NCBI RefSeq assembly: GCF_001591465.1
Contig: NZ_BCUY01000001.1
Coordinates: 1-64,000, forward strand
From: Cytobacillus firmus NBRC 15306
GTDB taxonomy: Bacteria > Bacillota > Bacilli > Bacillales > Cytobacillaceae
DNA: 64,000 nucleotides
Reading direction: 5' to 3'
Shown: piece after piece, positions 16,339-26,938 of the stretch
How positions within the stretch are numbered: position 1 is the first letter of the stretch
How the letters are laid out: every line of letters starts with the position of its first letter
Notes under the pieces: model-generated
The model's input: only the letters and a program-made list of their open reading frames with translations
Told to the model about the DNA's origin: nothing
Databases searched by the model: none
Made by a program: the position numbers and the translations under genes

Positions 16339-17703
16339 ATGGATTTTTTTCTTCCAAGCGGCAACTCCTCGAAAGAAAGTGAAGCAGGTGATTTAAAATG
16401 GTGGCAATTATCACTGATTGGTGTAGGCTGCACCATCGGGACCGGATTTTTTCTGGGGTCTGCCATTGGAATCAAGATTACCGGACCCGCCATTGTTTTT
16501 TCATTTATATTAGCGGCTATTGGAACTTATATAGTCTATAATCTTTTAGCTAAAATGACAGCAGAAGACCCGCAGGAAGGATCTTTCTGCTATTATGCCA
16601 ATAAAGCGTATGGGAAGTGGGCAGGGTTTAGCTGCGGCTGGAATTACTGGTGCTCAAATATATTAATTATGGGGAGCCAGTTAACGGCGCTATCCATTTT
16701 AACAAAATTCTGGCTGCCGCATGTCCCGCTTTGGATTTTTGCAGCGGGCTATGCTATTCTTTCGATTATTGTCGTCCTAACAGGAAGCAAAGGCTTTGAT
16801 AAGGCAGAAAACCTCTTTGCAGTTATTAAGACTGCAGCCATTATCATGTTCATCATCCTGGCTTTTGCAGCTTTAACCGGTGTAATGGACGGAGAGGTTA
16901 ATCATCCGGGATTCCCAGGTTCTGCAGGGGACTGGTTTCCTGAGGGCTTTAAAGGATTTTGGTCATCTTTAATTTATGCTTTCTATGCATACGGAGGAAT
17001 TGAAGTCATCGGGCTGATGGCTACCAGGTTGAAAAAGAAAGAAGATGCTCCCAAAGCCGGCATTATCATGCTGATCGTGCTGGTCATCATTTATGTCATT
17101 TCACTTGGCTTAGCCGTATACATGGCTTCACATGGGGAATTTAATGAAAAAGAAAGTCCGTTTGTGACTGCCATGGAACATTATAACCTGGACTTTTTCC
17201 CGCACGTTTTTAATGCAGCCATCATCATTGCCGGCTTCTCTACCATGACAGCTTCACTGTTTGGAGTAACATCATTGCTGGTTACCCTGGCAAATGATGG
17301 CGATGCACCAAATCTTTTTTCAAAAAAGATAAAAAAGTGGAAGGACCTGCCGCTGCCATCGCTGGCACTTGCTACAGCGGGTTTAATAGCGTCCATTATA
17401 ACTGCGCTGCTTTTGCCGGGAAAAATCTATGAATACATTACCACTGCAGCAGGGATCATGATTTTATTTAATTGGTCTTTCATCATTATTTCGGCGCTGC
17501 GGATTTTAGAGAATAAATTATTTGGCAAGCTCCTTGCCATTTTTGGACTGATCCTGATCCTTGCTGCGGTCAGCGGAACATTACTTGAAAAATCAATTCG
17601 ATTTGGTTTTTTCGTAAGCTTACTCTTCGTGGCATTAATAGCGATTGCAGCTTTGCTCATGCAAAAATTAGTATGGAAAAAGGAAGGCAAAGGAACCTGT
17701 TAA
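16339..17703 (+). CDS. APC-superfamily amino acid permease
   Basis: This 454-residue integral membrane transporter has about 12 helices. The first helix carries the APC signature GVGCTIGTGFFLGSAIGIKITGPA (split here as GVGCTIGTGFF and GSAIGIKITGPA, residues about 29-52). SLIYAFYAYGGIEVIGL near residue 220 is typical of helix 6. The substrate cannot be told from sequence; family members move amino acids with protons. The ATG follows GGGAGG. It has its own terminator. Confidence 0.9.
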   Translation: MDFFLPSGNSSKESEAGDLKWWQLSLIGVGCTIGTGFFLGSAIGIKITGPAIVFSFILAAIGTYIVYNLLAKMTAEDPQEGSFCYYANKAYGKWAGFSCGWNYWCSNILIMGSQLTALSILTKFWLPHVPLWIFAAGYAILSIIVVLTGSKGFDKAENLFAVIKTAAIIMFIILAFAALTGVMDGEVNHPGFPGSAGDWFPEGFKGFWSSLIYAFYAYGGIEVIGLMATRLKKKEDAPKAGIIMLIVLVIIYVISLGLAVYMASHGEFNEKESPFVTAMEHYNLDFFPHVFNAAIIIAGFSTMTASLFGVTSLLVTLANDGDAPNLFSKKIKKWKDLPLPSLALATAGLIASIITALLLPGKIYEYITTAAGIMILFNWSFIIISALRILENKLFGKLLAIFGLILILAAVSGTLLEKSIRFGFFVSLLFVALIAIAALLMQKLVWKKEGKGTC

Positions 17704-17737
17704 AAAACAAACACCAAATTTCTGGTGTTTGTTTTTT
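17702..17737 (+). terminator. Terminator of the APC permease gene
   Basis: CAAACACCA pairs with TGGTGTTTG, flanked by A6 and T6, directly at the stop codon. Confidence 0.92.
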
Positions 17738-17774
17738 GATGGGTGGAAGAAAGAAGGAGGGAAGGCAAAATATA

Positions 17775-17892
17775 TTACTTTAGGTACGGAGTCAGTTTTT
17801 GAATAATCCGATTCAGCTTTTCAGTATTTCTTTCATACATTTTCTGTGCACTTTTTGAATCAGTCTGCAAAGAAAATACCTCAAGGTCTGCT
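17775..17892 (-). pseudogene. Remnant of a second DUF1657 gene
   Basis: Minus-strand translation gives ADLEVFSLQTDSKSAQKMY followed by ERNTEKLNRIIQKLTPYLK and a stop at 17775-17777. This matches in spacing the C-terminal two thirds of the intact neighbour (SLETFALATDNQNAKQLY...). It has no start codon and its open frame begins inside the neighbour's 3' end, so it is a decayed tandem copy that lost its N-terminus. Confidence 0.6.
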
Positions 17893-17899
17893 TTTTGCT

Positions 17900-18103
17900 T
17901 TATTGATTATATTGAGGTTCTTCTTTCTGAATCTCCTGAAGCCTTGGTTCAAGGCTATCAATGCTGGATTGAGTCTGCTGGGCAGCGCTTTGGTAAAGCT
18001 GCTTAGCATTTTGATTATCGGTTGCAAGAGCAAAGGTTTCAAGGCTTGCCTGAGCACTTTTTAACCCTGCAATAGCTTGTTTTACTTGAGTTCCAACTGT
18101 CAT
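17900..18103 (-). CDS. DUF1657 domain protein
   Basis: This 67-residue helical protein starts TVGTQVKQAIAGLKSAQASLE and ends EIQKEEPQYNQ, the typical DUF1657 start and EEPQY end. In Bacillaceae such proteins are often encoded near spoVA genes and linked to spores, but the molecular function is unknown and no spoVA gene is present here. The ATG follows GCAGGTAAT. A decayed copy lies directly downstream. Confidence 0.85.
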   Translation of the reverse strand: MTVGTQVKQAIAGLKSAQASLETFALATDNQNAKQLYQSAAQQTQSSIDSLEPRLQEIQKEEPQYNQ

Positions 18104-18338
18104 TGTATTACCTGCTTTCTGTATTAGTAAATCACATGTGTATTTTGGCTTTTTTCAAATTTTATATGTGATTCATCTGCTGATTTTTGCTGGGTATTCA
18201 AGAAGTATTTGTTTAACTGAAGCTGAGTGAACCATCAAAAAAATTGCCAGCATATTTGTATTCCACTAAGTGAAAATTAAGAACCGGAAGAGAAAACGTC
18301 TCTTTCAAAATCGGTTATAAATAAGGGAGTGCTTGCAG

Positions 18339-18635
18339 TTGAATAACTGGATTTCAGCGCTTTTCAATAATATAGGGAATATGCGCAGGCCAATGATGAA
18401 TATGTTTGGCGTAAAAAGAAAGAGCAACTGGGGGTGGCTGTGGGGATCGCTGATCAGTATAGTGCTGAGCACAGCAGCGGTAGCTTTTACACGAAGCCGA
18501 AACCACAATGCCAATATGCATCCGATGCAGCAAATCATGAGCAAATCAAATATGAACAATGCTTTTAAGAACCAAAACCTGTCAGCACTTACTGAAATGG
18601 CAGATGAGCTTGGTTTTGAGAAGAAGAAGCAATAA
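18339..18635 (+). CDS. Small membrane-anchored protein, unknown function (98 aa)
   Basis: Family not recognised. Residues about 30-50 (NWGWLWGSLISIVLSTAAVAF) form one membrane segment preceded by a basic Met/Arg-rich stretch (MRRPMMNMFGVKRK). The C-terminal half is polar and Met/Asn-rich, ending EKKKQ. The start is TTG at 18339, nine nt after GGGAG; TTG 18333 would be too close. It is followed by a long inverted repeat. Coding evidence is the RBS and the sensible membrane topology. Confidence 0.65.
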   Translation: MNNWISALFNNIGNMRRPMMNMFGVKRKSNWGWLWGSLISIVLSTAAVAFTRSRNHNANMHPMQQIMSKSNMNNAFKNQNLSALTEMADELGFEKKKQ

Positions 18636-18654
18636 AAGAAAATAGAAGAGAAGG

Positions 18655-18692
18655 AACAAATGCCCGCATTTAATGTTATGTGGGCATTTGTT
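18655..18692 (+). terminator. Inverted repeat, probable terminator
   Basis: CAAATGCCCGCAT pairs perfectly with ATGTGGGCATTTG (one G-U) around an 8-nt loop, 20 bp after the small membrane gene. The T tract is short (TTGTTAAT), so termination may be weak. Confidence 0.6.
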
Positions 18693-18731
18693 AATAGGCG
18701 GGATAAAATCCTATACTGTATTTAGTATTAG

Positions 18732-18774
<43 letters not shown>

Positions 18775-18783
18775 TCAAATAGA

Positions 18784-18830
18784 AATGCTGTCTCATTATC
18801 AAAGTATACTTAAGATAGTGAGACAGCATT
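18784..18830. repeat. Long imperfect inverted repeat in a gene-poor stretch
   Basis: AATGCTGTCTCATTATC pairs with GATAGTGAGACAGCATT (17 bp with one T-G) around a 13-nt loop. It lies in the 18636-18994 stretch, where I see no gene. It lacks a T tract and could be a small dispersed element or an RNA hairpin. Confidence 0.55.
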
Positions 18831-18994
18831 AAAATTTCAATCAAATTAATTTCTTACTTGATTTGATCTGCATTTTTTTGCAATGTTTTTTATATTAATT
18901 GATTTACGTCAAATTCTTTTTTCACAAAATTCCAGGTTATATGATGCTCCAGCTAATAGTTGTGTAATACATAATTTAAGGTTATTCTGCAGAT

Positions 18995-19111
18995 TTATAA
19001 ACCCCTCTTATATTTTATATTTAAACCAACTAGTTTACATAATATTTTTACGAACAACTTCCAATCCGATTCATAACTTAATTCAAATGTATTCTCTGGT
19101 TCCTTCTTCAT
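18995..19111 (-). CDS. Possible 38-residue small protein
   Basis: A short minus-strand frame starts MKKEPENTFELSYESDWKL and ends NIKYKRGL. Its ATG is eight nt after GGGAG. The open frame extends further upstream without a start (QYALFNGKDTVLNHISMGAI), which suggests it may be the tail of a decayed longer gene. No family was recognised. Confidence 0.3.
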   Translation of the reverse strand: MKKEPENTFELSYESDWKLFVKILCKLVGLNIKYKRGL

Positions 19112-19208
19112 TCTGATCGCTCCCATGCTTATATGATTTAATACAGTGTCTTTTCCATTAAATAATGCGTATTGAGCGCCACTTGAACATATGTTCTGTT
19201 AATGCATT

Positions 19209-19682
19209 TTACACTGGCAGCAGTGCGGCCGTTAAAAACTTTCTGGGTGTCCCATAATAAATCAGCTTGCTGAATTCCGGATAAGCAGATTCAAAGTATA
19301 TAAAGATTGGCGAATCAAGCAGCCATGGATAGTTCGAATAAAAAGACCGGTCACCATTGACCATCGCTGTCAGCGCCAGATCCAATTCTTTCTGGAAAAT
19401 GAGAAACCTTATTTTTGAGTATTGCTGATCAAATTCCCCGCTGCTGATATATACCCTCCCGCTCAGCACATACTGCCCCATTTGCGGAATCCATTCAGCA
19501 AGAACTTCATCACGCATTTTAGGATTAATTGCTTTAAAATCATAGCATCCGCCTATTGCCAAAAATAACTCTCCGGTTGCATCTGAGTGTGTAAGTGTAT
19601 ATTTCCTGCTGTCTACGGGTCTGAATTCCGTCGCAGGAGGCAAATATTTTACCGACAGCTTAGATGGATTAAATTTCCTCAC
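19209..19682 (-). CDS. Staygreen (SGR) family protein
   Basis: The 157-residue protein shows the staygreen domain throughout: LSVKYLPPATEF, KYTLTHSDATGELFLAIG, AEWIPQMGQYVL, RIFISSGEFD-like RVYISSGEFDQQY, and YPWLLDSPIFIYFES. Plant SGR removes Mg from chlorophyll a. Bacterial homologues occur in some non-photosynthetic Firmicutes, where the natural substrate is unknown. The GTG start is supported by AGGGGG eight nt upstream. It stands alone. Family call is firm, role open. Confidence 0.88.
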   Translation of the reverse strand: MRKFNPSKLSVKYLPPATEFRPVDSRKYTLTHSDATGELFLAIGGCYDFKAINPKMRDEVLAEWIPQMGQYVLSGRVYISSGEFDQQYSKIRFLIFQKELDLALTAMVNGDRSFYSNYPWLLDSPIFIYFESAYPEFSKLIYYGTPRKFLTAALLPV

Positions 19683-19757
19683 ATGAAGGCCCCCTATACA
19701 AATTTCCTTATGCCCAGTATATGGGAGCCATAAAGAAACGTGACAAATGCCCAGTCA

Positions 19758-20519
19758 CTAACGCTTACGGGAATTCATTTTCATCACTTTGGTGTCTTTT
19801 AAATTCCATATCCCATCTTCATACAGCCAAAAGGACTCTACAAAGGCAATGGTATCTGCATTATATGCCCCGCTTATTCTCTGAATTCCCATTAATCCCT
19901 TTTTCCCTTCAACAGGGATGATCTTCAAAGTGCTATATGGATTTACCATAAGCTCCGTTGGCTCGCTAAGCTTGCCGTTTACATACAGGCCGAGCCGTTC
20001 ATACTCTTCACTCCTGTCCCGTAAATCGAACGTATACGATTGTTTTGTATCCTGGATGCTGATATTCGCTTTGTAGCCATTTTCAAATTGACTATTGATA
20101 ACTAAAGGATCTGGAACAGAGAGGTCAACCAGCTTAAAGTCCTTTAAGGTATATAAATAAAAATTTGACAGCCCTCCGCTTCCGCCAGTTGGAATACTAA
20201 TATACATATCTTTAATGGAATCACGGTTTAAATCTTCAAACTGTATTTGAGGTTCATATCCACCTTCAAGCTCCGCATTATACGTATTACCGTCTGAGGC
20301 CTTAACTTCAAGTGAAATCTCCTTTAAAAATGAAGCGCCTTCCTCATAATAAACACCTTTAATATAGATAGTGTCTACCTTATTATCACCGGTAACATCC
20401 ACTTTATCTTTTGACAGCGTTACAGTCTTTTGTTCTTGTTCACCTGCATATACACCGGTTATAGCGGATAAAGACATAAAAAAGAAAGCCGCAAACGCAA
20501 AAAGCAATTCCTTCTTCAT
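19758..20519 (-). CDS. Secreted protein with a VCBS/FG-GAP-like region
   Basis: This 253-residue exported protein has a cleavable signal peptide (residues 1-25, ending GVYAGEQ). The middle contains DVTGDNKVDTIYIKG and FEDLNRDSIKDMYISI, Asp/Asn-rich calcium-loop-like motifs typical of VCBS/FG-GAP repeats. The C-terminal region resembles predicted secreted Bacillus proteins of unknown function (IAFVESFWLYEDGIWNLKD). The ATG follows GGGAGG. Monocistronic. Confidence 0.8.
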   Translation of the reverse strand: MKKELLFAFAAFFFMSLSAITGVYAGEQEQKTVTLSKDKVDVTGDNKVDTIYIKGVYYEEGASFLKEISLEVKASDGNTYNAELEGGYEPQIQFEDLNRDSIKDMYISIPTGGSGGLSNFYLYTLKDFKLVDLSVPDPLVINSQFENGYKANISIQDTKQSYTFDLRDRSEEYERLGLYVNGKLSEPTELMVNPYSTLKIIPVEGKKGLMGIQRISGAYNADTIAFVESFWLYEDGIWNLKDTKVMKMNSRKR

Positions 20520-20582
20520 TTACGTTTCCTCCCTATTTTTTTATTATCTTGCCCAGTTTTGGAAATAACATGTAAAATCATA

Positions 20583-20613
20583 AAAAACCTCCTATCCTAA
20601 GGATAAGAGGCTG
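20583..20613 (-). terminator. Terminator of the alanine/glycine symporter gene
   Basis: On the minus strand CCTCTTATCC pairs with GGATAGGAGG (one mismatch), followed by six T, just after the stop of the symporter gene. Confidence 0.85.
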
Positions 20614-20624
20614 TGAGTTATAAA

Positions 20625-22055
20625 TTATTTAGCTGCTTTTTTTAAAGCACTTTCTTTTGTTTCCCAGGATTCAATCCCTTTTAGACCTGGGATAGAATCA
20701 GCATAAAACACAGGGTCTTTTCCTACTTTCCTCTGTGCCTTATAATCATTCAAAGCGGCATAGGCAACTTTAGCAAGCAATATAATTGCTATAAAGTTAA
20801 TAATCGCCATTAAGCCCATGAATAAATCAGCAAGGCTCCAAACGATGGCAAGATCAACTACAGATCCGAAGATGACCATACCGATTACAGCAATGCGATA
20901 AGTAAACAAGGCAGTGCGGCTCTCTTTAATAAATTCAATATTGGTTTCTCCGTAATAATAATTTCCGATAACCGAAGTAAAGGCAAATAGGAAAATAGCA
21001 ATTGCAATAAAAATAGGTGCCCATGATCCAACATGTGTGCTAAGAGCTGCCTGAGTCAATTCTATGCCAGTTAGATCTGAATTCGCATAATCACCTGATA
21101 ACAGGATAATAAACGCGGTAGCAGAACAGATTAAGATCGTATCCACAAATACTCCAAGGGTTTGGATCAGTCCTTGTTTTACAGGATGGGAAACGGCTGC
21201 TGTTGCCGCAGCATTTGGTACACTACCCATACCTGCTTCATTTGAGAATAAACCTCTTTTAATACCCATCATTACAGCTGCACCCATTGCTCCGCCTGCA
21301 GCCTGATCAATTCCAAATGCACCTTTCACTATGCTGCTTACCAGATTTGGAATTTCAGTAATATTCATGATGACAATCACAATAGCAACAACTAAATATA
21401 TAACCGCCATGATCGGCACAACGACTTGAGATACATACGCAATCCGTTTAACACCGCCGAAAATGATAGCCGCCGTTAATACCGCAAGTACAATTCCGAT
21501 GGTTAGACGGCTGGTGCCAAACGCTTCATTAAACGCTAAAGAGATGGTGTTCGATTGAACAGAGTTAAAAACCAATCCGAAACAGAATGTAATGATGATT
21601 GCAAAGATTATTCCCATCCAGCGTTTATTAAGTCCTTTTTCCATATAGTAGGCAGGTCCACCGCGGAAACCATCTTTATCTTTGACTTTGTAAATCTGGG
21701 CAAGAGTACTTTCAATGAAGCTGGAAGCTCCCCCAATAAATGCGATAAGCCACATCCAGAAGACAGCGCCAGGGCCGCCTGCAGCAATCGCAGTTGCTAC
21801 GCCGGCAATATTACCTGTACCAACACGGGAGGCTGCACTTATAGTGAAGGCTTGAAAAGATGATATTCCTCTTTTGCCTCCAGCAGATATCATTGCTTTA
21901 TCGCCCAATATTCTGAACATTTCACCAAAATATCTTAATTGAACAAACTTGCTCTTAAAACTAAAATATAGACCTAGAATAATTAATGCGGCAATCAAAA
22001 TGTACGTCCATAAAAGATCATTTAGAAAGCCTACGATTGTTTCCAATAAAGCCAT
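20625..22055 (-). CDS. alsT: Sodium:alanine/glycine symporter (AGCS family)
   Basis: This 476-residue, roughly 11-helix transporter couples Na+ influx to uptake of alanine, glycine or glutamine. The AGCS signature is seen in SSFQAFTISAASRVGTGNIA, followed by GGPGAVFWMWLIAF, and later GMKRGLFSNEAG-like IKRGLFSNEAGMGSVPNAAA. ATG 22055 is chosen because AGGGGG lies seven nt upstream and the protein then starts MALLETIV as in homologues. Its place just downstream of parC is that of alsT in B. subtilis, which supports the symbol. Confidence 0.9.
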   Translation of the reverse strand: MALLETIVGFLNDLLWTYILIAALIILGLYFSFKSKFVQLRYFGEMFRILGDKAMISAGGKRGISSFQAFTISAASRVGTGNIAGVATAIAAGGPGAVFWMWLIAFIGGASSFIESTLAQIYKVKDKDGFRGGPAYYMEKGLNKRWMGIIFAIIITFCFGLVFNSVQSNTISLAFNEAFGTSRLTIGIVLAVLTAAIIFGGVKRIAYVSQVVVPIMAVIYLVVAIVIVIMNITEIPNLVSSIVKGAFGIDQAAGGAMGAAVMMGIKRGLFSNEAGMGSVPNAAATAAVSHPVKQGLIQTLGVFVDTILICSATAFIILLSGDYANSDLTGIELTQAALSTHVGSWAPIFIAIAIFLFAFTSVIGNYYYGETNIEFIKESRTALFTYRIAVIGMVIFGSVVDLAIVWSLADLFMGLMAIINFIAIILLAKVAYAALNDYKAQRKVGKDPVFYADSIPGLKGIESWETKESALKKAAK

Positions 22056-22399
22056 GCTATTCCCCCTAAATATTTTATTATCTTGCAAAAACAACACACT
22101 CCTTATAATCTATCAAAAGAATTTTTAATAGACAAGTCGAATATTCATTCGCAGGAGAGGAAATTCAATAAAAACCTTGATATTAAGCGAATTAAAATGG
22201 ATTTCTGCACAAGCCAATTAAATATTTTTAATCGCTTTCATTTAAACTAGTATTAATTTTTTATACAAATAAACTTTAATAAGAATAACATTATTCAAAC
22301 TATTTTGGATTCAGTTTTAATTTGAAAAGATGATAGACACACCGGGGATTATTAATTTACAGACAAATAAACCCCTGTGTTTCACAGGGGCTAGTAATT
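22056..22399. other. Intergenic region parC-alsT
   Basis: An AT-rich stretch holding the parC terminator at its right end and presumably the symporter promoter on the minus strand. I see no gene, riboswitch or clear operator in it. Confidence 0.5.
22370..22391 (-). terminator. Terminator of parEC
   Basis: CCCCTGTG pairs with CACAGGGG around a very short loop. On the minus strand it is followed by TTTATTT, nine bp after the parC stop. Confidence 0.85.
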
Positions 22400-24844
22400 C
22401 TATTCAGTTGAATTGACAGTATTTTCTGCCTCAGCTTTCCAGATGCATTTTGCTTTGCCGCTTTCGGAATCGTCAATGATGAACGATCCATTTGAATAGC
22501 GGTCATTAAAACGGATTGCCGAAGCATTAACTGCTTCTATATGGCCTTTTTCTGTTTCAATGTATAAATCATCTTTACTGCGGACAATTACACACCCAAT
22601 AATGCGATGAGGGTTTGATTTCAATTCACGAAGCATCACTACGCCTCTCTTGGCACGTGAGGTGCGTTCAAATTCAGTCAGCTTCATTTTTTTAATGGAG
22701 CCCCTCTGTGTAACAATCACAACAGCCTGTTCTTTTGGGTCCTCTATAAGCTGAGCGCCTGTAACAAAGTCGCCGTCTTTGAGATTGATGCCTTTAACTC
22801 CAGCAGCCCTTGCCCCTACAATGCTGACCTCTTCCTCGTGGAACCAGAGGCCATATCCCTGGTGGGTCGCAAGGAAAATTTCCTTCGTGCCATCAGTTAA
22901 ATAAACGTCAAGAACTTCATCATCGCCCTTTACATTGACAGCAACCAGCGGTTTGGAATATCGCTGTGCCTTATATGATTTCAGCTCGGTTTTCTTTACC
23001 ATGCCGTTCTTGGTCATGAACAAAAGATATTCTTCCGTTTCAAAATCTTTTACAGGAATGGCACGGACAATCGATTCATTCCGGTCAATCGGAATGATAT
23101 TGGCAATATGCTGACCAAGATCTTTCCAGCGGATATCCGGCAGCTGGTGAACAGGGCAGTACAGATAGTTGCCTTTATTCGTAAATACAAGGAGAACATC
23201 CGTTGTATTCATATCAAGCTGGGCAATAATTCTGTCTGAATCCTTCATGCCAAAATCCTGTCCGTTAGAGGCAGCAAATGATCTTTGGCTGGTCCTCTTG
23301 ACATAGCCTTCCTTCGTTACTGTTACAATAACATCTTCACTCGCTACCAGAACTTCAAGATTGATCTTGATTTCCTCGATTTCCGCTTCAATTCTGGTTC
23401 GGCGTTCATCTGCAAAGCGCTTTTTGACATCCCTTAGCTCTTTTTTGATAACAGAGAGCAGTTTCTTCTCGCTTTCCAGAATAGCTTTAAGCTCGCCGAT
23501 GTGCTTAGCAAGCTCCTCAGCCTCTGCTCTTAAGGCAGTAATATCTGTATTGGTTAAGCGGTAAAGCTGAAGGGAAACAATTGCTTCTGCCTGAGGTTCA
23601 GTGAATGCAAATTTTGCGATCAGATTATCTTTTGCATCCCGTTTATCTTTAGAAGCGCGGATTGTCGCTATCACTTCATCCAGTATGGACAGAGCCTTCA
23701 TAAGGCCTTCGACAATATGCTGACGCGCCTCCGCCTTTTGCAGGTCGTATTGAGATCTCCGTGTAACCACTTCTTTACGATGGCCTATATAAGCATCCAG
23801 CAGCTCTCTTAACCCCATTAGTTTCGGATGGCGATTGTGGATGGCGACCATATTGAAGTTATACGGAATTTGAAGATCACTGTTTTTGTAGAGGTAATGA
23901 AGAACGCCTTCAGGATCTGCATCTTTTTTTAATTCGATTACAATCCGGAGTCCGGTCCGGTCTGTTTCATCACGGACTTCAGCAATGCCTTCAACTTTCC
24001 GGTCAAGGCGGAATTCATCAATCTTCTTCACCAGATTTGCTTTATTCACTTCATAAGGGATCTCTGTGATGACGATCTGCTTTTTCCCTCCGCGCAAATC
24101 CTCAAATTCAGCCTTTCCGCGGACAATGATTTTGCCTCTGCCTGTTTCGTAAGCTTTTTTTATTCCATCGATTCCCTGAATGATGCCCCCCGTAGGGAAA
24201 TCAGGGCCTTTAATATGCTCCATCAGTTCATCAATGGAACAATCAGGCTTATCCATCCGTAATATAACACCATCAATAATCTCATTTAGATGATGTGGCG
24301 GAATATCAGTTGCATATCCCGCCGAAATGCCTGTAGAGCCATTAACCAGCAAATTTGGATAAACTGCCGGCAATACGGTTGGCTCGCTGGATGTGTCATC
24401 AAAGTTTGGAATGAATTCAACGGTTCTTTTCTCAATATCTCTCAGCAATTCGGAAGAAAGGGGAGATAACCGCGCCTCAGTATAACGCATTGCCGCAGGA
24501 GGATCCCCATCAATGCTTCCGTTGTTTCCATGCATTTCAACTAAAAGATTTCGAACTTTCCAATCCTGGCTCATCCGCACCATCGCGTCATAAACTGAAG
24601 TATCGCCATGCGGATGATAATTGCCGATTACATTCCCGACTGTTTTTGCGGACTTCCGAAAACCCTTCTCATGTGTGTTGCCTTCTACGTGCATGGCATA
24701 AAGAATCCGTCTTTGAACGGGCTTTAACCCATCACGTGCATCCGGAAGGGCACGATCCTGAATTATATATTTACTATAGCGTCCAAAGCGGTCGCCTAAA
24801 ACATCCTCAAGAGGAAGGTCCCGGAATTTTTCAGCAGAACTCAT
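22400..24844 (-). CDS. parC: DNA topoisomerase IV subunit A
   Basis: The breakage-reunion subunit of topoisomerase IV decatenates sister chromosomes. It has the expected 814 aa. The quinolone-determining region reads [18 protein letters not shown] near residue 75-92, and the catalytic tyrosine is in AMRYTEARL near 121. The C-terminal beta-pinwheel repeats include [28 protein letters not shown] and [12 protein letters not shown]. The ATG overlaps the parE stop (ATGA), so the two are translationally coupled. The serine usual at GrlA position 80 is Thr here, which I regard as neutral. Confidence 0.97.
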   Translation of the reverse strand: MSSAEKFRDLPLEDVLGDRFGRYSKYIIQDRALPDARDGLKPVQRRILYAMHVEGNTHEKGFRKSAKTVGNVIGNYHPHGDTSVYDAMVRMSQDWKVRNLLVEMHGNNGSIDGDPPAAMRYTEARLSPLSSELLRDIEKRTVEFIPNFDDTSSEPTVLPAVYPNLLVNGSTGISAGYATDIPPHHLNEIIDGVILRMDKPDCSIDELMEHIKGPDFPTGGIIQGIDGIKKAYETGRGKIIVRGKAEFEDLRGGKKQIVITEIPYEVNKANLVKKIDEFRLDRKVEGIAEVRDETDRTGLRIVIELKKDADPEGVLHYLYKNSDLQIPYNFNMVAIHNRHPKLMGLRELLDAYIGHRKEVVTRRSQYDLQKAEARQHIVEGLMKALSILDEVIATIRASKDKRDAKDNLIAKFAFTEPQAEAIVSLQLYRLTNTDITALRAEAEELAKHIGELKAILESEKKLLSVIKKELRDVKKRFADERRTRIEAEIEEIKINLEVLVASEDVIVTVTKEGYVKRTSQRSFAASNGQDFGMKDSDRIIAQLDMNTTDVLLVFTNKGNYLYCPVHQLPDIRWKDLGQHIANIIPIDRNESIVRAIPVKDFETEEYLLFMTKNGMVKKTELKSYKAQRYSKPLVAVNVKGDDEVLDVYLTDGTKEIFLATHQGYGLWFHEEEVSIVGARAAGVKGINLKDGDFVTGAQLIEDPKEQAVVIVTQRGSIKKMKLTEFERTSRAKRGVVMLRELKSNPHRIIGCVIVRSKDDLYIETEKGHIEAVNASAIRFNDRYSNGSFIIDDSESGKAKCIWKAEAENTVNSTE

Positions 24845-26823
24845 GAGTCAACACCCTCCTCCTCTAGTACTGAGATATTTTCGTTTTCAAGTATGCTGCC
24901 ATCTTCTTCAAGACCGAATGCCACATTTGATTCGATCCATTTGCGGCGGGGTTCAACCTTATCCCCCATCAAGGTGGTCACACGGCGTTCAGCTCTGGCT
25001 GCATCATCAATTTTAACGCGGATCAATGTGCGCGACTCAGGATCCATAGTTGTCTCCCACAGCTGGTCTGCATTCATTTCTCCAAGCCCTTTGTAGCGCT
25101 GGAGCATATAGCCTTTCCCCACTTTTTTAATGGTACCCTGAAGGTCATCATCACTCCATGCATATTCAATCACTTCTTTTTTGCCTGAGCCTTTGCTGAC
25201 CTTATACAAAGGAGGCAGCGCAATGAATACCTTTCCCGCTTCAAGCAGCGGTTTCATATACCTGTAGAAGAATGTGAGCAGGAGCACCTGGATATGCGCT
25301 CCATCAGTGTCGGCATCGGTCATGATGATTACCTTATCATAGTTGACATCATCCAGATTAAAATCCGCGCCAACACCTGCCCCAACGGCATGGATAATGG
25401 TATTGATTTCTTCATTTTTAAAGATATCCGCAAGCTTTGCTTTTTCTGTATTGATTACTTTACCTCTAAGCGGAAGCACCGCCTGAAAACGCCTGTCCCG
25501 TCCCTGTTTGGCAGACCCCCCGGCGGAATCACCCTCAACCAGATATAATTCATTTCTTTGAGGGTTCCGCGATTGTGCCGGAGTCAGTTTTCCGGAAAGC
25601 ATTGCTTCCGATTTTTTCCGCTTTTTCCCGCTTCTTGCTTCCTCACGTGCTTTGCGGGCCGCTTCTCTTGCCTGGAAAGCTTTTATCGCCTTTTTAATTA
25701 ACAGAGAGCTTGTCTCTGGGTTTTCTTCAAGGAAATAAGACAAATGCTCGGAAACAACTGAATCAACAGCAGATCGTGCTTCACTGGTCCCCAGTTTGCC
25801 TTTCGTCTGGCCCTCAAACTGCAGAAGTTCCTCAGGAACACGAACAGAGATGATCGCCGTGAATCCTTCACGCAGATCCGCTCCATCCAGGTTTTTATCT
25901 TTTTCCTTCAGAAGATTCACTTTGCGGGCATATTCATTAAAAGCCCTAGTCATCGCAGTTTTGCTCCCAGCCTCATGCGTACCGCCGTCCTTTGTGCGGA
26001 CGTTGTTGACGAATGAAAGGACATTTTCCGAGTAACCATCATTGAATTGAAAAGCAAAATCCACTTCTATCCCATTGCTTTCGCCTTCAAAGCTTACGAC
26101 AGGGTGCAGAACATCCTTTTCTTCATTTAAATATCCTACAAATGCTTCTATGCCGTTTTCATAGTGAAAAACGTCATGAAAATCATTACGCTCATCTATG
26201 ATTTCTATTTTCATTCCTTTTAAAAGGAATGCAGACTCACGAAGACGCTCACAAAGCGTTTCGTAATTATATGTGGTTGTCGAGAAAATCGACGGATCCG
26301 GCTTAAAATGAATGGTAGTCCCTGATTGATTTGTTTTGCCGATTTTTTCCAATGTGGTCACCGGCTTGCCGCCCAGCTCGAAACGCTGTTCATATACAAA
26401 GCCGTCACGTTTAATTTTAACCACAAGCCATTCGGAAAGGGCGTTGACGACAGATGCACCAACACCATGAAGCCCGCCGCTCGTCTTATAGCCTCCCTGG
26501 CCAAACTTTCCCCCTGCATGAAGGACAGTTAATATGACTTCCGGAGTCGGCTTGCCCATTCTATGCATGCCTGTAGGCATTCCGCGTCCTTTATCCTGTA
26601 CACTAATAGAATTATCTTTATGTATTCTGACAATGATATGATCCCCGTAACCTGCCAGTGCTTCATCGACAGCATTATCGACAATCTCATATACAAGATG
26701 GTGCAAACCCCTTGCATCCGTACTTCCAATGTACATCCCAGGGCGTTTTCTAACCGCTTCAAGCCCTTCGAGTACCTGTATGGCATCATCATTGTAGTCA
26801 AAAGCTTCCTGATTTCTTGCCAC
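24841..26823 (-). CDS. parE: DNA topoisomerase IV subunit B
   Basis: The ATPase subunit of topoisomerase IV (660 aa). GHKL motifs appear in order: [15 protein letters not shown] near residue 48, [11 protein letters not shown] near 80, [15 protein letters not shown] near 115. The Toprim domain contains [17 protein letters not shown] near 425 and [13 protein letters not shown] near 505. GTG 26823 is the preferred start because AAAGGGG lies 7 nt upstream; ATG 26829 would be only 1-2 nt from it. A LexA box lies upstream, so SOS induction of parEC is likely. Confidence 0.96.
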   Translation of the reverse strand: MARNQEAFDYNDDAIQVLEGLEAVRKRPGMYIGSTDARGLHHLVYEIVDNAVDEALAGYGDHIIVRIHKDNSISVQDKGRGMPTGMHRMGKPTPEVILTVLHAGGKFGQGGYKTSGGLHGVGASVVNALSEWLVVKIKRDGFVYEQRFELGGKPVTTLEKIGKTNQSGTTIHFKPDPSIFSTTTYNYETLCERLRESAFLLKGMKIEIIDERNDFHDVFHYENGIEAFVGYLNEEKDVLHPVVSFEGESNGIEVDFAFQFNDGYSENVLSFVNNVRTKDGGTHEAGSKTAMTRAFNEYARKVNLLKEKDKNLDGADLREGFTAIISVRVPEELLQFEGQTKGKLGTSEARSAVDSVVSEHLSYFLEENPETSSLLIKKAIKAFQAREAARKAREEARSGKKRKKSEAMLSGKLTPAQSRNPQRNELYLVEGDSAGGSAKQGRDRRFQAVLPLRGKVINTEKAKLADIFKNEEINTIIHAVGAGVGADFNLDDVNYDKVIIMTDADTDGAHIQVLLLTFFYRYMKPLLEAGKVFIALPPLYKVSKGSGKKEVIEYAWSDDDLQGTIKKVGKGYMLQRYKGLGEMNADQLWETTMDPESRTLIRVKIDDAARAERRVTTLMGDKVEPRRKWIESNVAFGLEEDGSILENENISVLEEEGVDS

Positions 26824-26938
26824 GAACATACCCCTTTCATTTCCTGCAAAAAAACACTTGCCGCCGAAAATCACGGCATTGGAACACCCCTATAAGAATT
26901 CGGCTGTACAGCCATTTTCTTTGTGAAAAAACAATACT

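Noticed and set aside
18883-19116. Plus-strand frame of 77 codons in the gene-poor stretch
   Set aside because: No RBS, hydrophobic random composition, and AT-rich sequence where chance frames are common; the opposite-strand small frame with an RBS is a better candidate.
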